Origin: CAZIRF01 sp964541755
GTDB lineage: Bacteria; Spirochaetota; Spirochaetia; Treponematales; Breznakiellaceae
NCBI GenBank assembly: GCA_964541755.1
Contig: CAZIRF010000044.1
Coordinates: 1 to 24,682, forward strand
DNA length: 24,682 nt
Reading direction: 5' to 3'
This document shows, piece after piece, positions 1 to 7,208 of the stretch (its first letter is position 1; every line of letters begins with the position of its first letter). The translations under genes and the position numbers were made by a program. The notes below the pieces were generated by a model. The model did no database searches, was not told the DNA's origin, and saw only the letters and a list, made by a program, of their open reading frames with translations.

Positions 1-1138
1 TGGCGATGTAGCCCTCGACTTCATCCCCATCCCGTCCGTCCTGGGTGATGCGCGGGAAGCGGCCGTCGTACATCTCGCTGTAGCTGGCCTTTTCCTTGCA
101 AAAGAGATTGCAGGCAATGTAGGCGGGGTAGCGACCCCGGCCCGGCAGGGGCGAGCCGTTTGGGGCACTCGAGGTCATTTCAACCTGCGGGATGCTTCCG
201 TCTTCGAGGATCTCGATGGCTTCGAAACAGGTTTGCCGGGAGAACATGGTGGCATTCGTGTGGCGGTGGTAGAAGATGTACCACGAGCCCTGTACTTCGA
301 CCATGCCGCCGTGGTTGTTGCCCCCGTAGTAGCCCGCCTTGTCTGCCGGCTTCCAGGAGTCGATGCCGATATCGGCGTTGCTCACGATCACACCCCGGTA
401 CTCGAAGTCGCGGTCGGGATGGCGGCTCGTGGCGTAGCAGAGCTCGTGGAAGACGATAGAAGAGTAGACGAAGTAGTAGAGGTCGCCCTTCTTGCGAATG
501 GAGGGGGCCTCGAAGAACTCATGGCCCTTGTAGGGCCCCTCTTTGGTGTTGTATGGCGCGCTGGGGAGTACGGTCTTGGTCTCCTGCGTAATGCTGATCA
601 TGTCCGGGCCCAGGCCAATTACCATGGGGCCCGTTCTGGAGCGGTCGCCGCGCGGGCAAAAGCCCGTATAGAGCCAGGTGGCATCGCCTTCGGTAATGAC
701 AGCGGGGTCGAATTGGGGCTCATCGCCTGCGCGCTCGCCCAGGCGGCTGCCATCTGCGTGGCGCACATAACCGTAGAACTCGTATTTCCCGGCCGGACTG
801 TCGCAGACGGCGACAGAGACGACGTTTACCTTGTCGAGGACGTAGTAGAGGTAGTAGCGGCCGTCGGGGCCCCGGGTAACATCGGGGGCATAGAGGCACA
901 TGTCGCCGGCGGGATTGAGGGGATCGTCGGTCTTTTTGTAGATAACCCCTTCGTATTTCCAGGTACCCAGGTCGTCAAGCGCGGCGGAATAACAGACGTA
1001 GTCCCCCAGACAGAAGACGTGGCCGTTGAAGAAATCATGCGATCCATAGACATAGACCCGGTCGCCAAAGACATGCGGTTCGCCGTCGGGAACATACTCC
1101 CAGGAGGGAAGATAGGGATTTACCCCGTGTAATGCCAT
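1..1138 (-). CDS. Glycoside hydrolase family 43 (beta-xylosidase / alpha-L-arabinofuranosidase type), 3' end beyond window
   Basis: Translating the reverse strand from ATG at 1138 gives 379 codons without a stop, so the gene runs off the left edge. The N-terminus (PDGEPHVFGDRVYVYGSHD, residues 17-35) is typical of the GH43 five-bladed propeller. LYAPDV (Asp86) fits the pKa-modulating aspartate, FDPAVI (143-148) is another common GH43 block, and HEFFEAPSI (Glu210) fits the general acid; the base is likely Asp18. The family releases xylose or arabinose from plant-derived oligosaccharides. There is no signal peptide, so it probably acts in the cytoplasm on imported oligosaccharides. TAGGAGC lies 6 nt before the start. 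The exact substrate cannot be told from sequence. After the propeller (about residue 320 onward) the chain continues, so a C-terminal domain may follow outside the window. Confidence 0.88.
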   Translation of the reverse strand, partial: MALHGVNPYLPSWEYVPDGEPHVFGDRVYVYGSHDFFNGHVFCLGDYVCYSAALDDLGTWKYEGVIYKKTDDPLNPAGDMCLYAPDVTRGPDGRYYLYYVLDKVNVVSVAVCDSPAGKYEFYGYVRHADGSRLGERAGDEPQFDPAVITEGDATWLYTGFCPRGDRSRTGPMVIGLGPDMISITQETKTVLPSAPYNTKEGPYKGHEFFEAPSIRKKGDLYYFVYSSIVFHELCYATSRHPDRDFEYRGVIVSNADIGIDSWKPADKAGYYGGNNHGGMVEVQGSWYIFYHRHTNATMFSRQTCFEAIEILEDGSIPQVEMTSSAPNGSPLPGRGRYPAYIACNLFCKEKASYSEMYDGRFPRITQDGRDGDEVEGYIA

Positions 1139-1261
1139 TGCGTGCTCCTACACATTAGATTGGAGGAGTATATGAGTGATATGGAGGGTGGGGTATCAGG
1201 AAATTTACCGGCTATGGGATTTCCTTGATTCAAATGAGGGCGCCGGGCATTAAGGAAAAAA

Positions 1262-1292
1262 TTGGCGGTTTTCCCCGCTATACTGTTATACT
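1262..1292 (+). promoter_or_regulatory. Weak candidate promoter for the ComFB-family gene
   Basis: TTGGCG at 1262-1267 and TATACT at 1287-1292 are separated by 19 nt, longer than the usual 17. A second TATACT lies at 1279-1284 but has no -35 at proper spacing. The position, about 50 nt before the start codon, is sensible, but the match is weak. Confidence 0.3.
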
Positions 1293-1340
1293 GGAAGAGC
1301 TACCTCGAATGATGAGCAAACAGAACAGCGGGAGGGCTCC

Positions 1341-1652
1341 ATGGCCTTTGAGAATGAATATGATTTTTCCCAACTCGTGAATGAGGCGGAACAGTTGGTT
1401 ATCAAGGAACTGGGAGCCCAACTCGGGGAACGAAACGCCCAAGAAGACGGGAGTCCCGTCTGTGTCTGCGAGGACTGTGTCCTGGATATGGCGACTTTGG
1501 CCCTTAATTCGGTGAAGCCCCTGTACCGGGTTTCGCTCTTGGGGAGCCTCTATGCGGCACACGCCATGGACGAGGATGAGTATTCGAGCGCCCTCAAGAA
1601 GGCGGTCTCAAACGCCATAGACAAGATCCACGCAAATCCTTCCCACGATTAG
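1341..1652 (+). CDS. ComFB-family small protein (possible cyclic-di-nucleotide receptor)
   Basis: A 103-residue acidic protein. Its core, a CxCxxC group (Cys41, Cys43, Cys46) followed by LDMATLALNSVKPLYRVS, matches the ComFB family signature (CxCxxCxxDxxALALNxLxPxY). The family is named after a Bacillus late-competence operon gene. Homologues in cyanobacteria have been reported to bind c-di-GMP or related dinucleotides, so a receptor role is plausible here but not shown. A strong Shine-Dalgarno (GGGAGGG, 1330-1336) sets the start. It stands alone, convergent with the acyltransferase gene and divergent from the GH43 gene. No com or DNA-uptake genes are nearby, so the competence name should not be taken literally. 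A diguanylate cyclase lies about 16 kb away in the same window. Confidence 0.8.
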   Translation: MAFENEYDFSQLVNEAEQLVIKELGAQLGERNAQEDGSPVCVCEDCVLDMATLALNSVKPLYRVSLLGSLYAAHAMDEDEYSSALKKAVSNAIDKIHANPSHD

Positions 1653-1685
1653 GATTGGGGCAAGGTCCCTGCCGCTTCGCCCTTT

Positions 1686-2885
1686 TCAAGGAAGCTCAGG
1701 GGGCTTGTCTATGGCACCGTTGATGGCATCAAGGTAGATCAGGGCCGAGCTCTTGCGCCCGGGGAAGGTGCAGCGATAGAGTGTCCCTTCAAAATAGAAC
1801 TCGAGGCGATCCTGTTTGAATATGCTCGCCCCGCCAATTGCGGCGAGCGGAATATGCATCTGCTTTTTGAGACGGGGGCATATCTCCAGTCGATCTGCGT
1901 AGAGCTGCATGCTCCCCATACAATAGGGAATCATTTTTTTCCTGCGATATCCGGTAAAAATCCGTACCCGGTCCCCGATTATCTGGCGTTCTGTGCTGCT
2001 CGCCTCCATGTGTTTCGCCAACAGCTTGCGCTGCCAGTCACCCCAATCGCCCATATTGGTAAAGATGGGGCCTGCGCCATCGGAATCCGGGTTCTCTTTT
2101 ACGAAATGGCCACGGCTATCGTATATCGCCCGGTATCCGCAATTGCGGCAGGACAGGCGATTAGCGCCGGTCTCCAGTGTCCCGAACTGTGAACAGCGCG
2201 GACAGGCATAGAGGGCCCGTTCCAGGCCTTCCGCCCCCCGTTTTGATATATAGTCCAGCCCTTTATCCCGGGCAAACGCACTGGCATCAAAATTCAGTGC
2301 CGTACGGATACGTGTGTAGATACCGTCGACATCGAGTTGTTTGATCTCTTCTACAGAGAGTATCTGCGAAAACTCTATTTGAATGGGGCCTTTGCGCCGC
2401 TTGAGCGCCCAGCGCGGAAAGGCGAGATAGCCGCCCTTGTTGATGGCTGCGATAACGGGGATTTTGAGCAGCCGCACGAGTTTGGCCGTCGATTCAATAA
2501 TGGGGCCGGTTCTCCCGTCCCAGCTCGTCTGGCCTTCGGGAAAGATCCCTATCACCCCGCCATCCCTTCGAATGTCCATGACATGACGTATGGTTTCCAT
2601 GTCGTTGACCGATTTCGATTTGGGGATACCCCCGACGAGCTTCATGAAGAATGCCATTACGGGAGATCGGAAGACTGCGTCATTTGCGACGTAGTGAACC
2701 CGCTGGTCAATGTAACGCGATATGAGCATGGGGTCTGCGTTCATGACGTGATTGCCCAGGATGAGGAAGGGGCCGGGGCGGCCCTTTACCACTTCGTGAT
2801 TGACGACGGTCGGGCGGTAGCGGACGTAGAGCCATATTCCCCAGGTTGCCCTGAGAAATTCGATGAACAGGTTTCTCCGCTGCAT
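1686..2885 (-). CDS. PlsC-type 1-acylglycerol-3-phosphate acyltransferase with zinc ribbon and C-terminal extension
   Basis: A 399-residue protein. The first ~200 residues are a PlsC/LPLAT acyltransferase: HxxxxD motif with His46 and Asp51 (NHVMNADP), and FPEG at 115-118. Such enzymes transfer acyl chains to lysophosphatidate or related lysolipids at the inner face of the membrane. Unusually for PlsC, a CxxC...CxxC zinc ribbon follows (Cys228, 231, 246, 249), then about 150 more residues; the last ~90 look like a small beta-rich domain. Ordinary PlsC proteins are about 200-250 residues. ATG at 2885 overlaps the stop of the upstream symporter gene (ATGA), and GGAGG lies 6 nt before it, so the two are probably translationally coupled. 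The acyl acceptor is unknown, and the substrate of this fused form could differ from classical PlsC. Confidence 0.82.
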   Translation of the reverse strand: MQRRNLFIEFLRATWGIWLYVRYRPTVVNHEVVKGRPGPFLILGNHVMNADPMLISRYIDQRVHYVANDAVFRSPVMAFFMKLVGGIPKSKSVNDMETIRHVMDIRRDGGVIGIFPEGQTSWDGRTGPIIESTAKLVRLLKIPVIAAINKGGYLAFPRWALKRRKGPIQIEFSQILSVEEIKQLDVDGIYTRIRTALNFDASAFARDKGLDYISKRGAEGLERALYACPRCSQFGTLETGANRLSCRNCGYRAIYDSRGHFVKENPDSDGAGPIFTNMGDWGDWQRKLLAKHMEASSTERQIIGDRVRIFTGYRRKKMIPYCMGSMQLYADRLEICPRLKKQMHIPLAAIGGASIFKQDRLEFYFEGTLYRCTFPGRKSSALIYLDAINGAIDKPPELP

Positions 2886-4309
2886 CAGCCCCTCCTGGGT
2901 CGAAGCCAGAGTTTTCCCGGTGCCAAAATGGAACGGCGGCGGGAGATAATGGCGTATGCGGCAAGGACGAAGGCGAGGTACGCGAAGGAAATGAGTACCG
3001 CCATCCAGAAGAGGGAAGGATCGTTGCGGGTGTAACTGTAGAGCGGCAGGTCGATGATGAGAATGAAGGGGATGGCAAGCACGAAGGTGAGCCCGGCCGA
3101 CAGCATGTAGTCCGATGCCACGGGTTTCTCGAAGTCGGGATCGATAACGCGAAGGAGGGCGAGGCCGGTCGTGAGGGTGCCGGTAGCCACCCCGAAAATC
3201 ATGAGCATGCGTGCAAAGCGGTGGTCGGTGAAGATGCGCGAACAGAACCAGGGAACCATGAGAAGGGCGGCAATTCCCGCCAAGGTGGAGATGACCAGGA
3301 GTGGTATCCAGTTATCCAGGACAACGGTCAGGCTGATGGCGGCAAGTGAGGCCGCTACCATGAGATCGACCGACAAACCCGATACCCGGGTCAAGGTGGT
3401 GGTGTCCAGGGTGTAGTCAATTTTTGCCCGATTGAAAATGGCCTTGGCCAGCATCGCGGCCAAAGAAGAAAATATGAAGTTGATGCTCCAAAAGCTCTCT
3501 GCGAGGTCCCGGCCCAGAGGGCCTGCGAAGGAGAGAACTTTTTCGAGCCCCGAAAGGAACAGGAAGCAGAAGAGATAGATGATCATGATGACGGCTATGT
3601 GCCAGGTCATGGAGTCGATCGCTTCGGAATCGGTGCTCAATCGTGCCCCGTCGGGTTTTTTCTCGTTGCGAGCCAAAAAGCCGGAGCGCAGGTTTTTGGA
3701 TTGTATGGCCTCGATATCCGCCTCTTTCATCCAGCCTTTACGTACGCCATAGTTGATGAGAAAAACCCCTCCAAAGCAGCCCCAGAGAAAACCGAGGGCG
3801 GCAAAGCTCAATCCGATAGAGTCCGCGCCTTCAAAGCCGAAGCTTACCCACTTGCGCCCGATATTATACGCCTGTCCCGGCCCCAGTGAAAAACCCATGG
3901 GCAGGAGGAAGCCAAAGGAGGGGATGAGGTCGGGGAAGAAGGTCTTGATGAAGAAGAGGGTGCCGAAGAGACCCAAAAGCGCTTGAACTGCGTATTGCGA
4001 GAGGACCGATACGGAGGTTGCCACGATGGTGTGGTCGCCTTTTTTGTGGGCTGCGGGTACTTTTCGCAGAGTCATGGCGATGAATGATATGTTGAGCAGG
4101 TGGTAGGCGAGGTCGCCCAGTCCTCCCGAGGAAAGGCCCAGCTTGGGGGCGGCGAAGTTGTAGAAGAAGAGAAGGAGAAAGCCGGCCGTGAGGGCATTCG
4201 GGACCAAAAAACGTTGCAGGAAGCGAATCTTGACTCTCAAAAAGCTCGCGAGGAGGAGGCCGGCAGACAAGATGCCGATGTCAATGAAGAAAGCCCAGTT
4301 GAGGTTCAT
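2885..4309 (-). CDS. GltS-type sodium/glutamate symporter family protein
   Basis: A 474-residue polytopic membrane protein with about 11-12 hydrophobic helices. Two inverted halves carry the GltS family re-entrant-loop motifs: GFSLGPGQAYNIG in the first half, and FGVATGTLTTGLALLRVIDP in the second. The family imports glutamate or related anions with Na+. Start chosen at ATG 4309 (MNLNWAFF): it has AAGGA 8 nt upstream and puts the first helix near the N-terminus. An in-frame ATG at 4357 would add 16 Arg/Ser-rich residues and lacks support. A promoter-like element lies just upstream (4378-4406). It overlaps the downstream acyltransferase by ATGA. The transported substrate is inferred from family only; it could be another organic anion. 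Confidence 0.85.
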   Translation of the reverse strand: MNLNWAFFIDIGILSAGLLLASFLRVKIRFLQRFLVPNALTAGFLLLFFYNFAAPKLGLSSGGLGDLAYHLLNISFIAMTLRKVPAAHKKGDHTIVATSVSVLSQYAVQALLGLFGTLFFIKTFFPDLIPSFGFLLPMGFSLGPGQAYNIGRKWVSFGFEGADSIGLSFAALGFLWGCFGGVFLINYGVRKGWMKEADIEAIQSKNLRSGFLARNEKKPDGARLSTDSEAIDSMTWHIAVIMIIYLFCFLFLSGLEKVLSFAGPLGRDLAESFWSINFIFSSLAAMLAKAIFNRAKIDYTLDTTTLTRVSGLSVDLMVAASLAAISLTVVLDNWIPLLVISTLAGIAALLMVPWFCSRIFTDHRFARMLMIFGVATGTLTTGLALLRVIDPDFEKPVASDYMLSAGLTFVLAIPFILIIDLPLYSYTRNDPSLFWMAVLISFAYLAFVLAAYAIISRRRSILAPGKLWLRPRRG

Positions 4310-4377
4310 GCGTACCGTCCTTGATGCAGAAGATGGCGAGCGGCATCGGGTACACAATATGCCGGTCGGCTCCTTTT

Positions 4378-4406
4378 ATTGTACGACGGATGTTGAGTGC
4401 GGGCAA
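4378..4406 (-). promoter_or_regulatory. Candidate sigma70-type promoter for the gltS-type/plsC operon
   Basis: On the reverse strand TTGCCC (4401-4406) is followed after exactly 17 nt by TACAAT (4378-4383), close to the TTGACA/TATAAT consensus. It lies about 70 nt upstream of the symporter start and would give a leader of about 60 nt. An imperfect stem (CGGCAT...ATGCCG, 4341-4364) lies in that leader. Confidence 0.6.
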
Positions 4407-4453
4407 CTTTTCCCTGATCCGGGCAAAGGAATCGCCCCGGATTGGGAAATGTG

Positions 4454-4469
4454 GCGGTCAAGTGACCGC
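4454..4469. repeat. Perfect inverted repeat just after the MATE gene (possible terminator or operator)
   Basis: GCGGTCA-AG-TGACCGC, two 7-nt arms with a 2-nt centre, starts 12 nt downstream of the MATE stop codon. There is no clear T-run after it on the reverse strand (CACATTT), so it is either a weak terminator or a protein-binding palindrome upstream of the symporter promoter. Confidence 0.45.
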
Positions 4470-4480
4470 GCGGTGGAGGA

Positions 4481-5842
4481 TCAGGCCAGAGCCTTGGTCA
4501 TCCACCGCTTGCTGCGCCAGCGCAAGAGCATGACGATACCGCGAAGGGTTTCATCGGTACTGATGGCAAGCCAGATGCCCACAAGCCCCAGACCCAGCTT
4601 GAATGCGAGTATCCAGGCCCCGAAGACCATGAATAACCACATCGAGAAGAGCCCGTAGAAGACCGGGAAGCGAACATCCCCGGCGCCTTTGAGGGCCGGA
4701 ATCGTGATGAGGTTGATCGACCTGCCGGTTTCCATGTAGATCGATACGAGCAGGAGGCTCCCGGTAAGGGCTGCGATTTCCGGGGTGGGGTTGAACAGGG
4801 CAATGAGCGGGCTCTTGAAGAGATTCAACATGAGAATGAGCGCGAGCGAGAGAACGGTCCCGATGGCCTGATACTTCCAGACCCGCCGGTATGCGTCTTC
4901 GGGGCGTTTGGCCCCTACGTAGTAGCCGGTTTTGATCTGGGTAGCATTGCCTATCGAGATGGGGATGACCACGACAAAGCGGGCTATGGCCTGGGCGTAG
5001 ACCATGGCGGACATGGCCGCCGTACCCAAGGTGGAAACCATGGCCATGAGGACGATCTGGGCGATGTTGTAGGAGAGGTTTTCCCCCGCGGTGGGAACGC
5101 CGATCTTGAGTATGGTCTTGTATATCTTGCCGGGGACCTTTTGCCAAGCGCGAATGGGGAAGTGTACATCTTCTTTCTTGCGAATGCGGATGGCCAGGAG
5201 TATGCAGGCTATCAATTGCGAAAAGACCGAAGCAGCCGCCACACCGGGGACCCCGAGTACCGGGAGGCCGAAAAAACCGTAGAGGGCGAGGGCATTGCCG
5301 ATAACATTAATGATATTTGCCGTGAGCGAAATGTACATTGCATCGCGGGTGTATCCGTGGGAACGCAATATGGTTGTCTGCAGGAGACTGAATGCCATGA
5401 ACAGGGTTCCGACCCCGCCAAAGATGGCAAAATACTGCCAGGCATAATCGCGGACAGCCTCGTCGATTGCGTATTGCGAGAGGAGCAGCCGGCCGCCGGC
5501 GAAGACCGCTATCCCCAGTACAATGGCCACCCCCGTTACCATCACGGCACTTGCCTGGGCCACCTGTTTTGCTTCCGCATCGCGCGCGGCTCCCAGGTAC
5601 TGCGAGAGGACGATGCTTGTGCCGATGCAGATGACATTGAACATCACGTGTATGAAGAAGATATACTGCGAGATGAGCCCGACGGCGGCGACCGCTTCCT
5701 GCGAGTAGGAGCTGAGCATGAAGGTGTCGACAGAGGATACGAGGATCCGGAAGAAGGATTCCATCGCAATGGGCATGGTGAGGGCGAGCATGGGAAGGGC
5801 GGCGCGATCCCGCTTGCTGATAGTGGCCGGTGTGGTACTCAT
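4481..5842 (-). CDS. MATE family multidrug/cation antiporter
   Basis: A 453-residue membrane protein with about 12 helices in two related halves. The opening (LPMLALTMPIAMESFFRILVSSVDTFMLSSYSQEAVAAVG) is a classic MATE/NorM start, and GVPTAGENLSYNIAQIVLMAMV is the matching start of the second half. The family exports organic cations and drugs using Na+ or H+ gradients. The reading frame stays open further upstream, but translation from ATG 5842 gives the normal family N-terminus; the upstream residues are Arg/Pro-rich and look non-coding. No convincing Shine-Dalgarno precedes 5842. Instead a -10-like TAGACT ends 10 nt before the ATG, suggesting a leaderless transcript. It is separated from the upstream small gene by a terminator, so it is probably transcribed alone. 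The substrate cannot be deduced. Confidence 0.88.
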   Translation of the reverse strand: MSTTPATISKRDRAALPMLALTMPIAMESFFRILVSSVDTFMLSSYSQEAVAAVGLISQYIFFIHVMFNVICIGTSIVLSQYLGAARDAEAKQVAQASAVMVTGVAIVLGIAVFAGGRLLLSQYAIDEAVRDYAWQYFAIFGGVGTLFMAFSLLQTTILRSHGYTRDAMYISLTANIINVIGNALALYGFFGLPVLGVPGVAAASVFSQLIACILLAIRIRKKEDVHFPIRAWQKVPGKIYKTILKIGVPTAGENLSYNIAQIVLMAMVSTLGTAAMSAMVYAQAIARFVVVIPISIGNATQIKTGYYVGAKRPEDAYRRVWKYQAIGTVLSLALILMLNLFKSPLIALFNPTPEIAALTGSLLLVSIYMETGRSINLITIPALKGAGDVRFPVFYGLFSMWLFMVFGAWILAFKLGLGLVGIWLAISTDETLRGIVMLLRWRSKRWMTKALA

Positions 5843-5852
5843 GTATACAGAA

Positions 5853-5881
5853 AGTCTAGTGATTCCAATCGTTTGCGTCCA
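5853..5881 (-). promoter_or_regulatory. Candidate promoter of the MATE gene, leaderless geometry
   Basis: On the reverse strand TGGACG (5876-5881), a 17-nt spacer and TAGACT (5853-5858). Only 10 nt separate the -10-like element from the ATG at 5842, so transcription would begin within a few nucleotides of the start codon. Confidence 0.4.
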
Positions 5882-5983
5882 GTCGGTGAAACACCCGAGC
5901 TTCCGTTCGGTAAAGAGGGCGAGGCAGCGGCCGGATGGGAAGGGCGGATGCGCGAGCATCGCATCGCGACTGTTGCAGGCTTG

Positions 5984-6014
5984 AAAAAATGCCCCCGTCC
6001 ATAAAGGCGGAGGC
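5984..6014 (-). terminator. Rho-independent terminator of the small CxxC gene
   Basis: Read on the reverse strand, GCCTCCG (6014-6008) pairs with CGGGGGC (5997-5991) with one T-G wobble and a 10-nt loop, followed by A and six T residues. This is the best intrinsic terminator in the window. It lies about 58 nt after the stop of the gene at 6072-6284 and insulates the MATE gene from it. Confidence 0.75.
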
Positions 6015-6039
6015 TGTATAAACTTGGTTGTTGATGGAT

Positions 6040-6073
6040 GATTCGGGAGCGCGAAGGGCTTGTTTCCCGAATC
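6040..6073. repeat. Inverted repeat spanning the stop codon of the small CxxC gene
   Basis: GATTCGGGA (6040-6048) and TCCCGAATC (6065-6073) form a perfect 9-bp stem with a 16-nt loop. The right arm includes the last codon and part of the stop codon of the small gene. No T-run follows, so it may protect the mRNA 3' end or pause polymerase before the true terminator. Confidence 0.5.
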
Positions 6074-6284
6074 AGGCGACGACGGTCGCCTCTTCGCTGG
6101 CCTCGTACAGGTAGCCGGTGTTGATGCAGGTTTCGAAGAGGCTCTTCGACATGGTCTCTTCAATTACCTTTTCCCAGCCATCCTTGACGCGAACCACGCG
6201 CACGAGGTAGCTGTCGTCCAGCTCGCGCAGGATGTCGAGGAACTCGACGCGGCCGCTTTCGCATTTGATACAGTATCGTTTCAT
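6072..6284 (-). CDS. Small conserved-looking protein with N-terminal CxxC, function unknown
   Basis: A 70-residue protein starting MKRYCIKCESGRVEF. Cys5 and Cys8 form a CxxC near the N-terminus, and a third Cys is at about 53. The rest is acidic and predicted soluble (ILRELDDSYLVRVVRVKDGWEKVIEETMSKSLFETC). I do not recognise a named family. It is believable as a gene: it has GGGGAGGA 5 nt before ATG 6284, codon use like its neighbours and a terminator downstream. An in-frame ATG 18 nt further upstream has its Shine-Dalgarno only 2 nt away, so I reject that start. One CxxC alone could be half of a metal site in a dimer, or a redox pair. It is divergent from tatD. Confidence 0.65.
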   Translation of the reverse strand: MKRYCIKCESGRVEFLDILRELDDSYLVRVVRVKDGWEKVIEETMSKSLFETCINTGYLYEASEEATVVA

Positions 6285-6380
6285 GGGTCCTCCCCGGCGC
6301 ATACCCTCCGGGAGGAGCCCCGCAGTGAAACACGCCGTCTGTATACTGTATCGGCGGGGAGAAAAGACTGGTTGAGTCCT

Positions 6381-6409
6381 TTTCGCGGATGGGACTATCA
6401 GTCTATATT
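6381..6409 (+). promoter_or_regulatory. Candidate promoter of tatD, leaderless geometry
   Basis: TATATT at 6404-6409 ends 10 nt before the tatD ATG (6420). The hexamer 17 nt upstream (TTTCGC, 6381-6386) is a poor -35. No Shine-Dalgarno is visible before the start codon. Confidence 0.35.
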
Positions 6410-6419
6410 CTTGAGTGTT

Positions 6420-7208
6420 ATGGCTAGCGACGCGCATGCACACCCATTTGAACTCTTTTTGCATGACGCCACCTGCGAACAGCAGCGAAGGGAGCTGGGG
6501 CTTGCCGTCCTTGCGAGCGCTTGGCGCGAAGATGAACTCGACTTTCACCGTGAACTGGCGCGCCGGGCCCATGAAGACGGGGCCCCGCCGCTGTACTGTG
6601 CCTTCGGGGTGCACCCCCAACTCCTTCTCGAGGCCCCCGACCGCGTAGCTGCCTCGCGAGCCTGCCTCTTGAATGCCTTGGACCGTGGCGCTCTCGATGC
6701 CCTTGGCGAAGCGGGCCTCGATGCATTCGGCCCCCACCGTGCGACCCTGGAAGATCAAATCCCGCTCTTTCTGGAACAGGTCGAGCTCGCCGTACAGTAT
6801 CGGCTGCCCCTCGTTCTCCACCTGCGCCGTGCGAGTGCCGAACTCTTTTTGCATACGCGATTGCTTTCGAAATTATCAAGCCTGATAGTTCACTCGAGCC
6901 CCCTCACCCTGCGGGAGTCGATTTCCCTCCTCGAGCGCGGGATCAATGCGTATTTCTCCTTTGGGACGCCCCTTTTGAAGGGCAAGCGCAGCGCCCTTGA
7001 AGCGCTCGCACAGCTGCCCCCTGATCGCCTCCTCTTCGAGACCGACGCCCCCTTTCAGGGGCTGGGCCGTGATGAAAGCACGAACTGGAACACACTCGGG
7101 CAGGTCTGTGATGCAGCCTTCAAGCTGCGCGCCACAGACGGGAGCACCCGCAGCGACTTTGAAACGACAATCGACCACAACTTCCGGAGGGCCCTTGGCC
7201 ATGAGTGA
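6420..7208 (+). CDS. tatD: TatD family metal-dependent hydrolase (deoxyribonuclease)
   Basis: A 262-residue TIM-barrel metallohydrolase, normal family length. The expected metal ligands are in order: HxH (His6, His8 in DAHAH), Glu97 (GEAGLDAF), His134 (LHLRRA), His158 (VHSS) and Asp209 (FETDAPF). GVHP is at 63-66. TatD enzymes are Mg2+-dependent 3'-5' exonucleases or endonucleases in DNA repair and turnover; some act as D-aminoacyl-tRNA deacylase-like enzymes. ATG 6420 puts the HxH at the very N-terminus, as in the family. The reading frame is open further upstream, but that sequence overlaps the divergent promoter region and the opposite small gene. The stop overlaps the start of the next gene by 8 nt, so the two are cotranscribed. 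Confidence 0.85.
   Translation: MASDAHAHPFELFLHDATCEQQRRELGLAVLASAWREDELDFHRELARRAHEDGAPPLYCAFGVHPQLLLEAPDRVAASRACLLNALDRGALDALGEAGLDAFGPHRATLEDQIPLFLEQVELAVQYRLPLVLHLRRASAELFLHTRLLSKLSSLIVHSSPLTLRESISLLERGINAYFSFGTPLLKGKRSALEALAQLPPDRLLFETDAPFQGLGRDESTNWNTLGQVCDAAFKLRATDGSTRSDFETTIDHNFRRALGHE

Noticed and set aside
233..1132. A 299-codon open frame on the forward strand opposite the GH43 gene
   Set aside because: Its translation resembles no known family, while the reverse strand gives a clear GH43 enzyme with catalytic motifs. It is an antisense shadow of GC-rich codon usage.
1653..1685. A terminator between the convergent ComFB and acyltransferase genes
   Set aside because: Only a 4-bp stem (GGCA/TGCC) can be drawn and no T-run is in the right place.
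5141..6004. A long forward open frame of 287 codons opposite the MATE gene
   Set aside because: Most of it is antisense to a clear MATE transporter, and the product is charged and low-complexity with no recognisable fold.
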